From Acidithiobacillus sp. HP-2 (GTDB lineage: Bacteria > Pseudomonadota > Gammaproteobacteria > Acidithiobacillales > Acidithiobacillaceae), in assembly GCF_015100155.1 (NCBI RefSeq), contig NZ_JACKZA010000006.1, positions 62,001 to 126,000 on the forward strand: a stretch of DNA of 64,000 nucleotides, read 5' to 3'. Both the position numbers and the translations under genes were made by a program. Positions within the stretch are counted from its first letter, which is position 1; every line of letters begins with the position of its first letter. Shown in pieces: positions 1 through 6,517 of the stretch. The notes below the pieces were generated by a model. It searched no databases. It was not told the origin of the DNA and was given only the letters and a program-made list of their open reading frames with translations.

Positions 1-168
1 TTCCTTTTCTGTATTCCCCAATTCATGCTCAAGCACCAACACATCTATAACCCGTTTCCTAGATACAGGCATCTCCACCACTATACGTCCATCGCTCTTC
101 TTCTCTAGATAACGAACAGGCACTTGAGTTTCTTTAATTATTAAAGGTTGTTCTAAATCTACAGACAT
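1..168 (-). CDS. Hypothetical protein, cut by the left edge (N-terminal 56 residues)
   Basis: An open frame reads leftward from an ATG at 168 off the window edge with no stop in 56 codons. It begins MSVDLEQPLIIKETQ and is rich in charged residues. A strong Shine-Dalgarno (GGAGG) lies nine bases before the ATG, which is the main support for a real gene. It is more AT-rich than the conjugative block to its right. I recognise no domain in the visible part and propose no function. Confidence 0.6.
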   Translation of the reverse strand, partial: MSVDLEQPLIIKETQVPVRYLEKKSDGRIVVEMPVSRKRVIDVLVLEHELGNTEKE

Positions 169-487
169 AACTACTACCTCCTATCCTTCTTCATGTTACA
201 GCTAGTCGGAATGGTTTCCCTGATGAATAAGGGGTTTGAATAAGGTTACCATAAGATGCTGACTTTCTCTGTCGGTGTAATCTGAAATTCGATTTTTGTG
301 GAGTTTCCGTTCTCGAAAATCCCTCTTGATGCAGATTCACGATTGCATCCCTGTATGGCAGGTTTTGAGAGGACGTGACCTGTCACGTTGTTTTGTTAAT
401 GTAGCGTCCCTCATTGAGACCTCGGATTGGTAATACGCAGGTCTGGGTCCAAACAACACGAGCAAAAGTGGCAATTAAGTATCCGGG
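169..487. other. Intergenic region with a 7-2-7 inverted repeat
   Basis: No convincing gene is seen between the left-edge gene (reading left) and the end of the aromatic-rich exported protein. At 373-388 lies ACGTGACCTGTCACGT, with perfect 7-bp arms around two bases. It could be a dimeric regulator site, but nothing next to it fixes which gene it would serve. Confidence 0.4.
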
Positions 488-1279
488 TCAATGGTCATGT
501 TGCCCGCCTGGACCTCTCCGCCCTCTATTTCTTTGAACCGGGTGCATGGCACGATGTACCGGCGGATGGCGGAATCTTGGATGGAACCGTTGTGGTTGAC
601 CGGGGTGATAGATTGGGTGCGGACGCGCTATAGGTCCGTGCACCGGCGGGTGAAAAACGGGACGTGCGCCCTGTCGAAATCCTGGTCTGAATATCGGATG
701 AACCTCAGGATGAATCACTCTGCCCCGCATCACCGGACCGGCAATCCGACGAACAGGATATGGGTGGTGAAATACCGGGTGCATGGGTCCGCGATAAAAA
801 GGCCTACCCCGGTATAAAGGGATCACGCGGGACCGCCATATCCGGTAATGCGCCATGTCCGCATGGTGCCGAAACCACCAATGGGGATGGTGCACCTGAT
901 ACCAGGGCGCCACTCTGGATCGCCACCAGAAGAAATAGGGTTGGTAGGGATAAGTCGGTGGTGGCGGCCCATATTCGAGCGGGAGTGGCAAGAAGCTGGT
1001 TGCCGGTAATAGATACCAAGGACCATAGTAATCCGTGCTGTACAGCCAGCCATTGCCCGTCCAGTCGTAGTAGTAATTATCGTATGCGTACACAAAGTTT
1101 GACACGTTAGGCAGGTAATACGCATTGACCCCGTCTCCGACGGAGAACGCGAAATTTATCTGTGCGGCGGCCATTGGGCTCGAAGCCGCCCATGTTGCGA
1201 ACAGCAGTAACCCCCAAAACGTGACTGACAGGAAACTGGATATGAAGTAGTCACGATACTTTTTCCTATGAGCATCCAT
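488..1279 (-). CDS. Exported aromatic-, Pro- and His-rich protein, function unknown
   Basis: The protein is 263 residues from ATG 1279 (GAT GCT CAT next). A hydrophobic stretch at residues 12-38 ending in AAA-Q looks like a signal peptide, so it should be exported. The mature part is dominated by Tyr, Trp, Pro, His and Arg, with runs such as YYYDW and PPPPTYPY and many His-Pro pairs in the second half. This is a low-complexity composition seen in some cell-surface proteins. It starts just after the stop of the small lipoprotein gene (1284), so the two are probably translated together. An upstream in-frame extension to 1351 would overlap the lipoprotein gene and is less likely. No known domain is recognised. 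Confidence 0.6.
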   Translation of the reverse strand: MDAHRKKYRDYFISSFLSVTFWGLLLFATWAASSPMAAAQINFAFSVGDGVNAYYLPNVSNFVYAYDNYYYDWTGNGWLYSTDYYGPWYLLPATSFLPLPLEYGPPPPTYPYQPYFFWWRSRVAPWYQVHHPHWWFRHHADMAHYRIWRSRVIPLYRGRPFYRGPMHPVFHHPYPVRRIAGPVMRGRVIHPEVHPIFRPGFRQGARPVFHPPVHGPIARPHPIYHPGQPQRFHPRFRHPPVHRAMHPVQRNRGRRGPGGQHDH

Positions 1280-1283
1280 GGCA

Positions 1284-1466
1284 TCACCGCCACTGCCCGT
1301 GGTGCCACCATTCGTAGTGAATGGGGGGATGACCACGGTAGCCGTACCCATATCCGCCAGGAGCGATGATGCATCCTGAAAGAATAGCTACCGCAACCAG
1401 AGCGGTGATCAGCCGCAGAACCCGAAAACTTCTGCGTTGAATTTCTGTGTATTGATCCATGCGCAT
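1284..1466 (-). CDS. Small outer-membrane-type lipoprotein
   Basis: A 60-residue protein with a hydrophobic segment at residues 18-30 and a lipobox LSGC, whose Cys32 would be lipidated after signal peptidase II cleavage. The short mature part is rich in Gly, Tyr, His and Trp (GGYGYGYRGH, EWWHHGQWR), the same flavour as the larger exported protein encoded right after it. AGGAAAGG lies about ten bases upstream of the first ATG; a second ATG two codons later could also be used. The pair looks like one transcription unit of envelope proteins. Function unknown. Confidence 0.6.
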   Translation of the reverse strand: MRMDQYTEIQRRSFRVLRLITALVAVAILSGCIIAPGGYGYGYRGHPPIHYEWWHHGQWR

Positions 1467-1515
1467 AGCAATGATCCTTTCCTGAATTGTTTACCCTCAG
1501 CCTAGCACAAATCCG

Positions 1516-1529
1516 TCCATCCACGGATG
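1516..1529. repeat. Short perfect inverted repeat upstream of the lipoprotein gene
   Basis: CCATCC-AC-GGATGG lies about 50 bp upstream of the ATG of the small lipoprotein gene (minus strand). It may be an operator or part of a leader hairpin. No regulator can be assigned. Confidence 0.35.
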
Positions 1530-1700
1530 GTCAATGTGTTAAAAAATGTGATGATTTTGGCTTGCGCCAGGCGATGTACAGCGGTACGGTAGAAAGCAAT
1601 GAGGCATAGCGAATCTGTGCGGGTTTGTTTCGTCAGGTCCTTGCCCGGAAGGACAATGCCGAGCAGCCCGGGAATGGCATCATGCTTCGTTCCTCTGACT

Positions 1701-1730
1701 AGCCCACATCGATGTGGGCTTTTTTTGTTT
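1701..1730 (+). terminator. Intrinsic terminator without a visible upstream gene
   Basis: A perfect 20-bp inverted repeat (AGCCCACATC then GATGTGGGCT) runs straight into a T-rich stretch on the plus strand, a textbook Rho-independent terminator. No plus-strand protein gene ends before it, and the small HTH gene starts 15 bp after it. It therefore ends either a small RNA transcribed from about 1550 onward or an attenuated leader of the HTH gene. Confidence 0.7.
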
Positions 1731-1744
1731 GGTAAAGGATGTCC

Positions 1745-1981
1745 ATGGATAGACTGACTCTCCAAGATCGGGACCGCGTTATCGCCTGCCTGCGCGCAGG
1801 TCCCATGACTGTGGCTGAAATCAGTAAACAGCTGCATCTCAGCGCCAGTCGCATCAACAGCATCATCCTGGACATGGAACGTCATGGACAGGTACACGTG
1901 CTACGCTGCATCAAAAGCATCAAAGGACACCCTGTCAATCTCTGGGCACTGAAAACCATCTCATTGGAACACACGCAATGA
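1745..1981 (+). CDS. Small winged-helix DNA-binding protein
   Basis: A 78-residue protein starting MDRLTLQDRDRV. Residues about 8-60 read as a winged helix: a helix (DRVIACLRAG), then PMTVAEISKQLHLSASRIN as a helix-turn-helix, then a Met-Glu-Arg-His-Gly-Gln wing. A hydrophobic LWAL stretch closes the fold. I chose ATG 1745 because AAAGG lies at good spacing before it; an ATG two codons earlier has none. The family resembles MarR/ArsR-like single-domain regulators, but no inducer-binding residues can be identified. It follows an intrinsic terminator directly and is transcribed alone. Confidence 0.65.
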   Translation: MDRLTLQDRDRVIACLRAGPMTVAEISKQLHLSASRINSIILDMERHGQVHVLRCIKSIKGHPVNLWALKTISLEHTQ

Positions 1982-2557
1982 AGGGTGTTTGATTTTTCGG
2001 CCTGAAGACGGATTTTGATCAATGTGTGACCAGTTGCGTTATTGTGTTTCCGTAACGGCTAGTTTTTGGACTGTATTATTGCTAATCCGATGGTCCATCA
2101 TGTAACAATATAAAAATTATCACTTGTTTTAGTGAATAAAAGAATGGCGCAAACTGGCAAATGCCCAAATTTTGCCCAAGTAACCTGGATAATGGGCACT
2201 GGACCTGCCTGTGGTTCGATAGAAAGCAAGTTTTTTCCTTCTCAGGCCAGACTTGGTGTCTGGGTTGTTATTTTCCGGGATTTCCGGACCTCTATTTTGA
2301 CCTGTGGCTTGCTGGGCACCCTGCATTCCGGCACAGGGTCTTCTGGCAATGCCAGATCGCGCGGATAATGAAACCCACTTCCGCCCGTTCCGGCTGCTAA
2401 GGGTGTCCTGGCGCCACCACAGGATTTTACGATGTTCTGTTTAATTTCCTGTAGATACCCATCAGGTTGTGTGGCGTCCTGAATCGGTGCCTGTTCTTTT
2501 TTTGGCTGCCGCCGCATCCCATACTGGGGTGCATGGGAACTTTTGCTGACACCCAAT
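1982..2557. other. Intergenic region at the left border of the conjugative block
   Basis: No convincing gene is seen. A minus-strand frame at 2242-2556 (104 codons, TTG start two bases beyond the stop of the zinc-ribbon gene) could be a coupled hypothetical gene, but it lacks a recognisable domain and a good ribosome-binding site. Overlapping plus-strand frames are no better. Base composition shifts here from the AT-richer left flank to the G+C-rich par/tra block. Confidence 0.4.
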
Positions 2558-2815
2558 TTACAGGCCTTTGCGGTATTTCAACCGCACGTCCTGGCACTGG
2601 GGACAAACGTAAATATCGACTTCCAGCTTTTTCTCAAAGGCTTCTTCGCCATCGGTAGCTACCTGACCGCCCAGGAAAGCAGCGCCCGCCCCCAACATGC
2701 CGGTCAGCCCACCCATACGCAGACCGTGTGCGCCCTGGTAGGCCATATTGGTTCCACAGGTGCAGATGACCTGCTGGACGTTTGCGTGATCATTGTGTTC
2801 GCCAAATCCAAACAT
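2558..2815 (-). CDS. Small zinc-ribbon-like protein
   Basis: An 85-residue protein with two Cys pairs, C-T-C near residue 18 and CPQC near residue 72, able to form a zinc ribbon. Between them is a Gly/Ala-rich stretch (MGGLTGMLGAGAAFLGG) that could be a short membrane or packing segment. The start is firm: AAGGAG precedes the ATG at 2815 by eight bases. It lies 83 bp downstream of parB on the same strand and probably belongs to the par transcript. Function unknown. Confidence 0.6.
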   Translation of the reverse strand: MFGFGEHNDHANVQQVICTCGTNMAYQGAHGLRMGGLTGMLGAGAAFLGGQVATDGEEAFEKKLEVDIYVCPQCQDVRLKYRKGL

Positions 2816-2898
2816 GACTATTCTCCTTGAGGTTTAGGCCAACATGAGACCGCAAAACAACCTCAAGCGTTCACGCTCCTTCATGTCGCGGTTTGCGG

Positions 2899-4152
2899 TC
2901 ACCCGTTTAATACCAACTCCAACACCTCAACGATCTCCGTCGTTCCCATCGTCCCGGACAATTCGCGCCCGGCCTTTGCAAAAGCCCTCTCCAACAAAGG
3001 GCGGGGGAGGGCCACCGTCACCTGATTCGGCAGGGATGCCCCCGGCAGGGGTGCCCCCGGCAGGGATACTCCATCCGCCGGATCTCCGATGACCACTCCG
3101 TTCTCATCCACGGCGCCCCCATCCTCAATGTCCTCATCGCTATCAACTTCGGACAGGTCAATCGTGGACATGTCCACTTCTTCCCCATTGGCATCAAAAG
3201 CCCTTGCAGGGTGCGAACCCATCACGAACCCTTTTTCCTGCTGCATGTCTACCTCCTGCGGTTTTCCGCTCAAACCTTGTTCGTAGCGATCTTCCTCTCT
3301 ATCCACCAGCACACGGGAGAGGGTTTCCCCAGCCTGCAGTCTGGCACGGATGGCGTCCAGCACGATGCGCTTGCCCGCGTCCTTCATCCATCCTTTCATG
3401 CGACTGATGTCTGTTTGTCCGATGGACTCCAGCGGTACGCCCAGATACTCCGCCACTGCCTGTGCATCTTCGCTCCCCAGAGAGAGCATCTGATGTACCC
3501 ATGCCTTGGATCGACCCAGCCGCTTGCCCAGATCCGCCAGGCTCGGCTTTGGGTCCAGGCTATCCATCAGCTGCTTTACAGCCTTCGCCGTATCCACGGG
3601 CGTCATATCCGCCCGCGCCAGATTTTCGGCCAGCTGCATTTCCAGCCGGTCGGCGTCTGTGTCGGGCTCCAGGATCACGGCGGGAATCCGGGACAGGTCA
3701 TAGCCCTTGCGACGGCATGGCTGGCCACTGTCCCGGGCAGCCATGGATGCCCTCCAGCGCCGCTCGCCCGCTATGATCCGATACCTTCCCGACGCGACAT
3801 GACGAACCGCGATGGGCTGCAATACCCCATGCTGCAGGATGCTCTCCTTCAGCAGTTCAAGATCATTGTCGATGGCGTCCTGCGCTCCGGATGCCACAAA
3901 CGTCTTGCGCGGCTGCTCCGGGTCTGGCTCGATCTCCGACAACGCCAGAAAGAGCGCTGAAGCGGCTCCGCCGCCGATCGTTCCGCCCCCGACGGCATTT
4001 CGTTCATCCGCACGAGCCGTTTCCTGGCCCGGAAGTCGTCTACCGGGTAGACGATCGGCTTTGGCAGCGGTCTCGCCGGAATCTCCCGCCATCTCGGCCA
4101 GTGTGCGCTTCATCTCATCAAAGAGATTCTCTGAAAGATCTACCTTGGCCAT
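2899..4152 (-). CDS. parB: ParB/KorB-type partition protein of the mobile element
   Basis: A 417-residue protein. A variable N-terminus is followed by a ParB/Spo0J nuclease-like domain (about residues 75-165, with SEIEPDPEQPRKTF, LLKESILQHGVLQPIAV and RYRIIAGERRWRAS). Next is the KorB-type helix-turn-helix (about 170-250, with LAENLARADMTPVDTAKAV and LGKRLGRSKAWVHQML). The family binds centromere DNA and, with ParA, segregates plasmids or elements. It starts two bases beyond the stop of parA. A copy of the 17-bp palindrome (4037-4053) is embedded in codons 34-39, encoding RLPGRR. The C-terminus has a degenerate Pro-Gly-Ala repeat (LPGAPLPGASLP). Confidence 0.85.
   Translation of the reverse strand: MAKVDLSENLFDEMKRTLAEMAGDSGETAAKADRLPGRRLPGQETARADERNAVGGGTIGGGAASALFLALSEIEPDPEQPRKTFVASGAQDAIDNDLELLKESILQHGVLQPIAVRHVASGRYRIIAGERRWRASMAARDSGQPCRRKGYDLSRIPAVILEPDTDADRLEMQLAENLARADMTPVDTAKAVKQLMDSLDPKPSLADLGKRLGRSKAWVHQMLSLGSEDAQAVAEYLGVPLESIGQTDISRMKGWMKDAGKRIVLDAIRARLQAGETLSRVLVDREEDRYEQGLSGKPQEVDMQQEKGFVMGSHPARAFDANGEEVDMSTIDLSEVDSDEDIEDGGAVDENGVVIGDPADGVSLPGAPLPGASLPNQVTVALPRPLLERAFAKAGRELSGTMGTTEIVEVLELVLNG
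4037..4053. repeat. 17-bp palindrome copy 1, inside parB
   Basis: An exact copy of CGTCTACCGGGTAGACG, lying within the parB coding sequence. The reading frame there differs from the frame used by the copy inside the traB-like gene, so conservation is at the DNA level. Confidence 0.9.
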
Positions 4153-4153
4153 T

Positions 4154-4924
4154 TTATCCCTCCTTCACCGTTTCTTCCGTCGGCACCCGGTCCATTTCCA
4201 GAATCATCTTGCAGGCCATGGCCCATTTCGCCGCTGCCGCGTCTTTCGGGTCCAGCTTCCAGACAGGCATCCCCTGTTTCATGGCGTTGGAAACAATCTG
4301 CCGATTGGTCAGATGCACCGGAAGCACATGCTGACCGAAACCCGACTCGGTGATCGCATCCACGACCATCTGCTGATTCGTGGAGTTCAAAACCCGCTTG
4401 TTGATGACCAGTGACAATCCCAGATCGACCTGCGAGGCGATCTCCCGCCAAACCTTGAGCAGCGAAGTGAGCCCCTGCAACGCCAACAGGTCGGGCTCCA
4501 CGGGCGCCACCAGCAATCCGCCCAGATAGAGCGGGGCCAGCTGCTGTACGCCGGCGGCTGGTGGCGTGTCGATGACCACCACATCGAAATCGATGTCGAG
4601 CAAACGGCTCATCGCCTCCTGTCCGGCCTTCAATCCCTGCTTTTCCACCAGATGGACATGCTGGTGGCCTGGCAGGATTTGGAGATCCCCGAACCGGGTA
4701 TCCTGGAACTCCAGACGGGTGTCCCCATCCCACAGTTCCAATACCGATTTGCCACGGCCATTCGGCTCACCCGTAGTGATGAACGTAGCATTGCGCTGGC
4801 CGTCCATGTCCACGAGCAGGGTCTTTTTCTTTGCCGCCATGCTGGCATAAGCCGCAATGTGAACGGCAAGAGCGGTCTTTCCTACGCCGCCCTTCTGATT
4901 GGTCACGGTAATGATCTGTGGCAT
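4154..4924 (-). CDS. parA: ParA-family partition ATPase
   Basis: A 256-residue deviant-Walker ATPase that drives partition of the element with ParB. It begins MPQIITVTNQKGGVGKTALA, where the P-loop KGGVGKT with its signature lysine marks the ParA/MinD class. The Walker B-like segment is VVVIDTPPAAG near residue 105. There is no N-terminal helix-turn-helix extension, so it is the short form. ATG 4924 was chosen because GAGGGAGAG lies directly upstream; a longer frame to 5017 would overlap the preceding gene by over 100 bp. With this start the overlap with the preceding gene is 22 bp, which suggests translational coupling. Confidence 0.85.
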   Translation of the reverse strand: MPQIITVTNQKGGVGKTALAVHIAAYASMAAKKKTLLVDMDGQRNATFITTGEPNGRGKSVLELWDGDTRLEFQDTRFGDLQILPGHQHVHLVEKQGLKAGQEAMSRLLDIDFDVVVIDTPPAAGVQQLAPLYLGGLLVAPVEPDLLALQGLTSLLKVWREIASQVDLGLSLVINKRVLNSTNQQMVVDAITESGFGQHVLPVHLTNRQIVSNAMKQGMPVWKLDPKDAAAAKWAMACKMILEMDRVPTEETVKEG

Positions 4925-5343
4925 CTCTCCCTCGCTTCTCGCGCTTTGCCAGCGCGAAACTTCGTTTTCCGCCGCTCCTGCTCCTGCAGTGGCGGGTACA
5001 GAATCCAGGCATACCAATACAACATCGTATAGAGCACATCAGGCAGGCCGACTCTGTTGCGGCGGCTGACCTCTGCCAGGTTGTCCGCCAGATGCGCCGG
5101 AATCCGCACGTGCACTTCCACCCATTCCGGGCCGGACACGGCCGGAGGGTGCCCATCCCGCCATCGAAGTCCTTTCTCCCAGGCTTTTTCGGCCAGAAAC
5201 CGGGTGGCGCAATCCTCATGGACGGCCCTCAGCGTCATCCCCTGAACGAAGGCCAGAGCCTGGATGTACAGGTGCATCTTTAACGGGATCACCGTCGATT
5301 CCCCCGCATAGGGCATACCGTTAAAGAGAGATGGTGTCAGCAT
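4903..5343 (-). CDS. First gene of the par operon; possible ribbon-helix-helix regulator
   Basis: A 146-residue basic protein of unknown family. Residues about 72-115 (VEVHVRIPAHLADNLAEVSRRNRVG and what follows) have the pattern of a ribbon-helix-helix domain: a short strand of alternating residues followed by two helices. Such proteins often repress their own partition operon. The gene lies directly downstream of a 17-bp palindrome and the GATCTATACCC motif, and overlaps parA. The assignment as the factor binding the palindromes is inference from position. A plain structural role is also possible. Confidence 0.55.
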   Translation of the reverse strand: MLTPSLFNGMPYAGESTVIPLKMHLYIQALAFVQGMTLRAVHEDCATRFLAEKAWEKGLRWRDGHPPAVSGPEWVEVHVRIPAHLADNLAEVSRRNRVGLPDVLYTMLYWYAWILYPPLQEQERRKTKFRAGKAREARERCHRSLP

Positions 5344-5373
5344 GATTTTTCCTGGCGTGCCCCTTTCACGAAT

Positions 5374-5416
5374 GGGTATAGATCAGCGCCGGGCCAGATC
5401 GTCTGCCGGGTAGACG
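5374..5416 (-). promoter_or_regulatory. Probable promoter/operator of the par operon
   Basis: On the minus strand the order is palindrome (5416-5400, one mismatch: CGTCTGCCGGGTAGACG on the plus strand), 15 bp, then GATCTATACCC (5384-5374), then the ATG at 5343. The same order and the same 15-bp gap occur upstream of the traB-like gene. The TATACC part could be a -10 element, which would put the palindrome over the -35 region, as expected for a repressor site. This is inference from layout. Confidence 0.6.
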
Positions 5417-5438
5417 ATTTACGAGTACGGCCCGGGGC

Positions 5439-6029
5439 TCAGTCTCCCTTCTGCAGCCAGAACTGGCTCCCGGGAATCGTCCACCAGGGAACCGCCCGTT
5501 GCAGGATGCTGGTCTCCGGGACCGGGCCATAATAGCTGGAGTCAAAGGCATAGTTGCCTGGAGCGTAGAGCCAGACCTGCCCATGCTGCAGGTGATAGGT
5601 GCTGAAAGGGTAATGAACAATCTGGTGATGGTGGCCGGGCGTCCAGCGATCCACCCGGGAGTTGGGCAGAGTGTGCCCATCTACCCGGACCCCGGATCTC
5701 GTCAGCCGTACGGTCTGCCCGGGGACAGCGGCGATCTCTTTGATCCACGGCTGTCCAGCGGGAAACCAGTGGTACTTCAGTCCTTCCGCAACGGCGGTGT
5801 GATGGGCGGGGCCAGGAATCCCGACTTCGACCAGTTCTCCATCATGCAACGGATAGGGCGAGCCGAGAAGCTGGTAGAGGCCCACCGGCTCGCAGGTGGA
5901 GTCGTTCAACACCAGATGCTGGGACTGCATCCATAGCCCTACGGCAGCATTCAGCACCAGGACACCGATGATCGCCCATGTGCCCCACCAGAGCAGCCGC
6001 TTAGCGATTGCGGCGGATATTCTTTGCAT
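5439..6029 (-). CDS. traF: TraF-like conjugal transfer peptidase (S26 family), nucleophile Ser replaced by Cys
   Basis: A 196-residue protein with one N-terminal membrane segment (about residues 12-33) and a periplasmic signal-peptidase-like domain. In RP4 TraF and its relatives the catalytic Ser lies in an S-x-P-x-G-x-Y motif; here the motif is C46-E-P-V-G-L-Y52. The general-base Lys is present (WIKEIAAVPGQTV, K97), and so is the C-terminal GPVPETSILQRAVP region. TraF matures pilin by cleavage and cyclisation. The gene ends a four-gene unit with the traB-like gene and overlaps the previous small gene by 29 bp. If the alignment is right, the enzyme would use a thiol nucleophile or be inactive. 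Confidence 0.75.
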   Translation of the reverse strand: MQRISAAIAKRLLWWGTWAIIGVLVLNAAVGLWMQSQHLVLNDSTCEPVGLYQLLGSPYPLHDGELVEVGIPGPAHHTAVAEGLKYHWFPAGQPWIKEIAAVPGQTVRLTRSGVRVDGHTLPNSRVDRWTPGHHHQIVHYPFSTYHLQHGQVWLYAPGNYAFDSSYYGPVPETSILQRAVPWWTIPGSQFWLQKGD

Positions 6030-6213
6030 GGTGGCGCTCCAGAAAACAACGTGCGGGGCCTGTCAATAGCCGAAAGGGAAAGAAGAATAGCCACTCGAAC
6101 TGGGCGGCACCCCAAAGCAGGGCTTCGGCCAGCTTGCGCGGGCCGGGCCGTTCGAAGAAGGCGATGAGCCTCTGGTCAAACCGAGCGATGACTGGTCGAA
6201 GAGGATTGCTCAC
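6001..6213 (-). CDS. Small membrane-associated protein of the transfer operon
   Basis: A 70-residue protein with a basic, amphipathic N-terminus (RFDQRLIAFFERPGPRK), a hydrophobic middle (LAEALLWGAAQFEWLFFFPFRLLTG) and an Arg/Lys/His-rich tail. It overlaps the upstream 109-residue gene by 38 bp and traF by 29 bp, so all three are likely translated from one message. No family is recognised. A role alongside TraF at the inner membrane is inference from position. Confidence 0.5.
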   Translation of the reverse strand: MSNPLRPVIARFDQRLIAFFERPGPRKLAEALLWGAAQFEWLFFFPFRLLTGPARCFLERHHAKNIRRNR

Positions 6214-6505
6214 GCACCCGCTCCTTCAGGATCGTGATCGCCTTTTCCGGAGAGGCTTCCAGGGCTGCAATGTGCTGTTCAGCCGGAATCCGCGAATAAT
6301 CCGCAGGGAGCATCTTTTCCCATTTGGCAATCCGCCGTTGCACGGTGAGGGGGCGGGACCGGTGCGTCTTGAGCAGATCCTTGCGTCGTTCACGGCGCCT
6401 GTCATCCAGGGAATCCAGAACGGACTTCCAGGCCAGCATTGGATCGCAGGGACCAGAGGGGTTTCCCATGGAAACTCCTGCCTTCATATGATCAGGCTTC
6501 TTCAT
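6176..6505 (-). CDS. Small basic cytoplasmic protein of the transfer operon
   Basis: A 109-residue, strongly charged protein with runs such as DDRRRERRKDLLKTHRSR and no membrane segment. It starts 12 bp after the stop of the traB-like gene and overlaps the next gene, consistent with one operon. No domain is recognised. The composition would suit a nucleic-acid-binding or structural protein, but nothing in the sequence decides this. Confidence 0.5.
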   Translation of the reverse strand: MKKPDHMKAGVSMGNPSGPCDPMLAWKSVLDSLDDRRRERRKDLLKTHRSRPLTVQRRIAKWEKMLPADYSRIPAEQHIAALEASPEKAITILKERVREQSSSTSHRSV

Positions 6506-6517
6506 CCGTTCCCCCCA

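Noticed and set aside
1630-1680. Resemblance to the SRP RNA core (GTCAGGTCC, GGAAGGA, GCAGCC)
   Set aside because: Extra bases (TTGCC) break the GGAA loop and the spacing of the symmetric bulge does not fit; kept only as a generic small-RNA candidate.
2242-2556. 104-codon minus-strand frame after the zinc-ribbon gene
   Set aside because: TTG start, no ribosome-binding site, no domain, and competing frames of the same length; mentioned in the gap note only.
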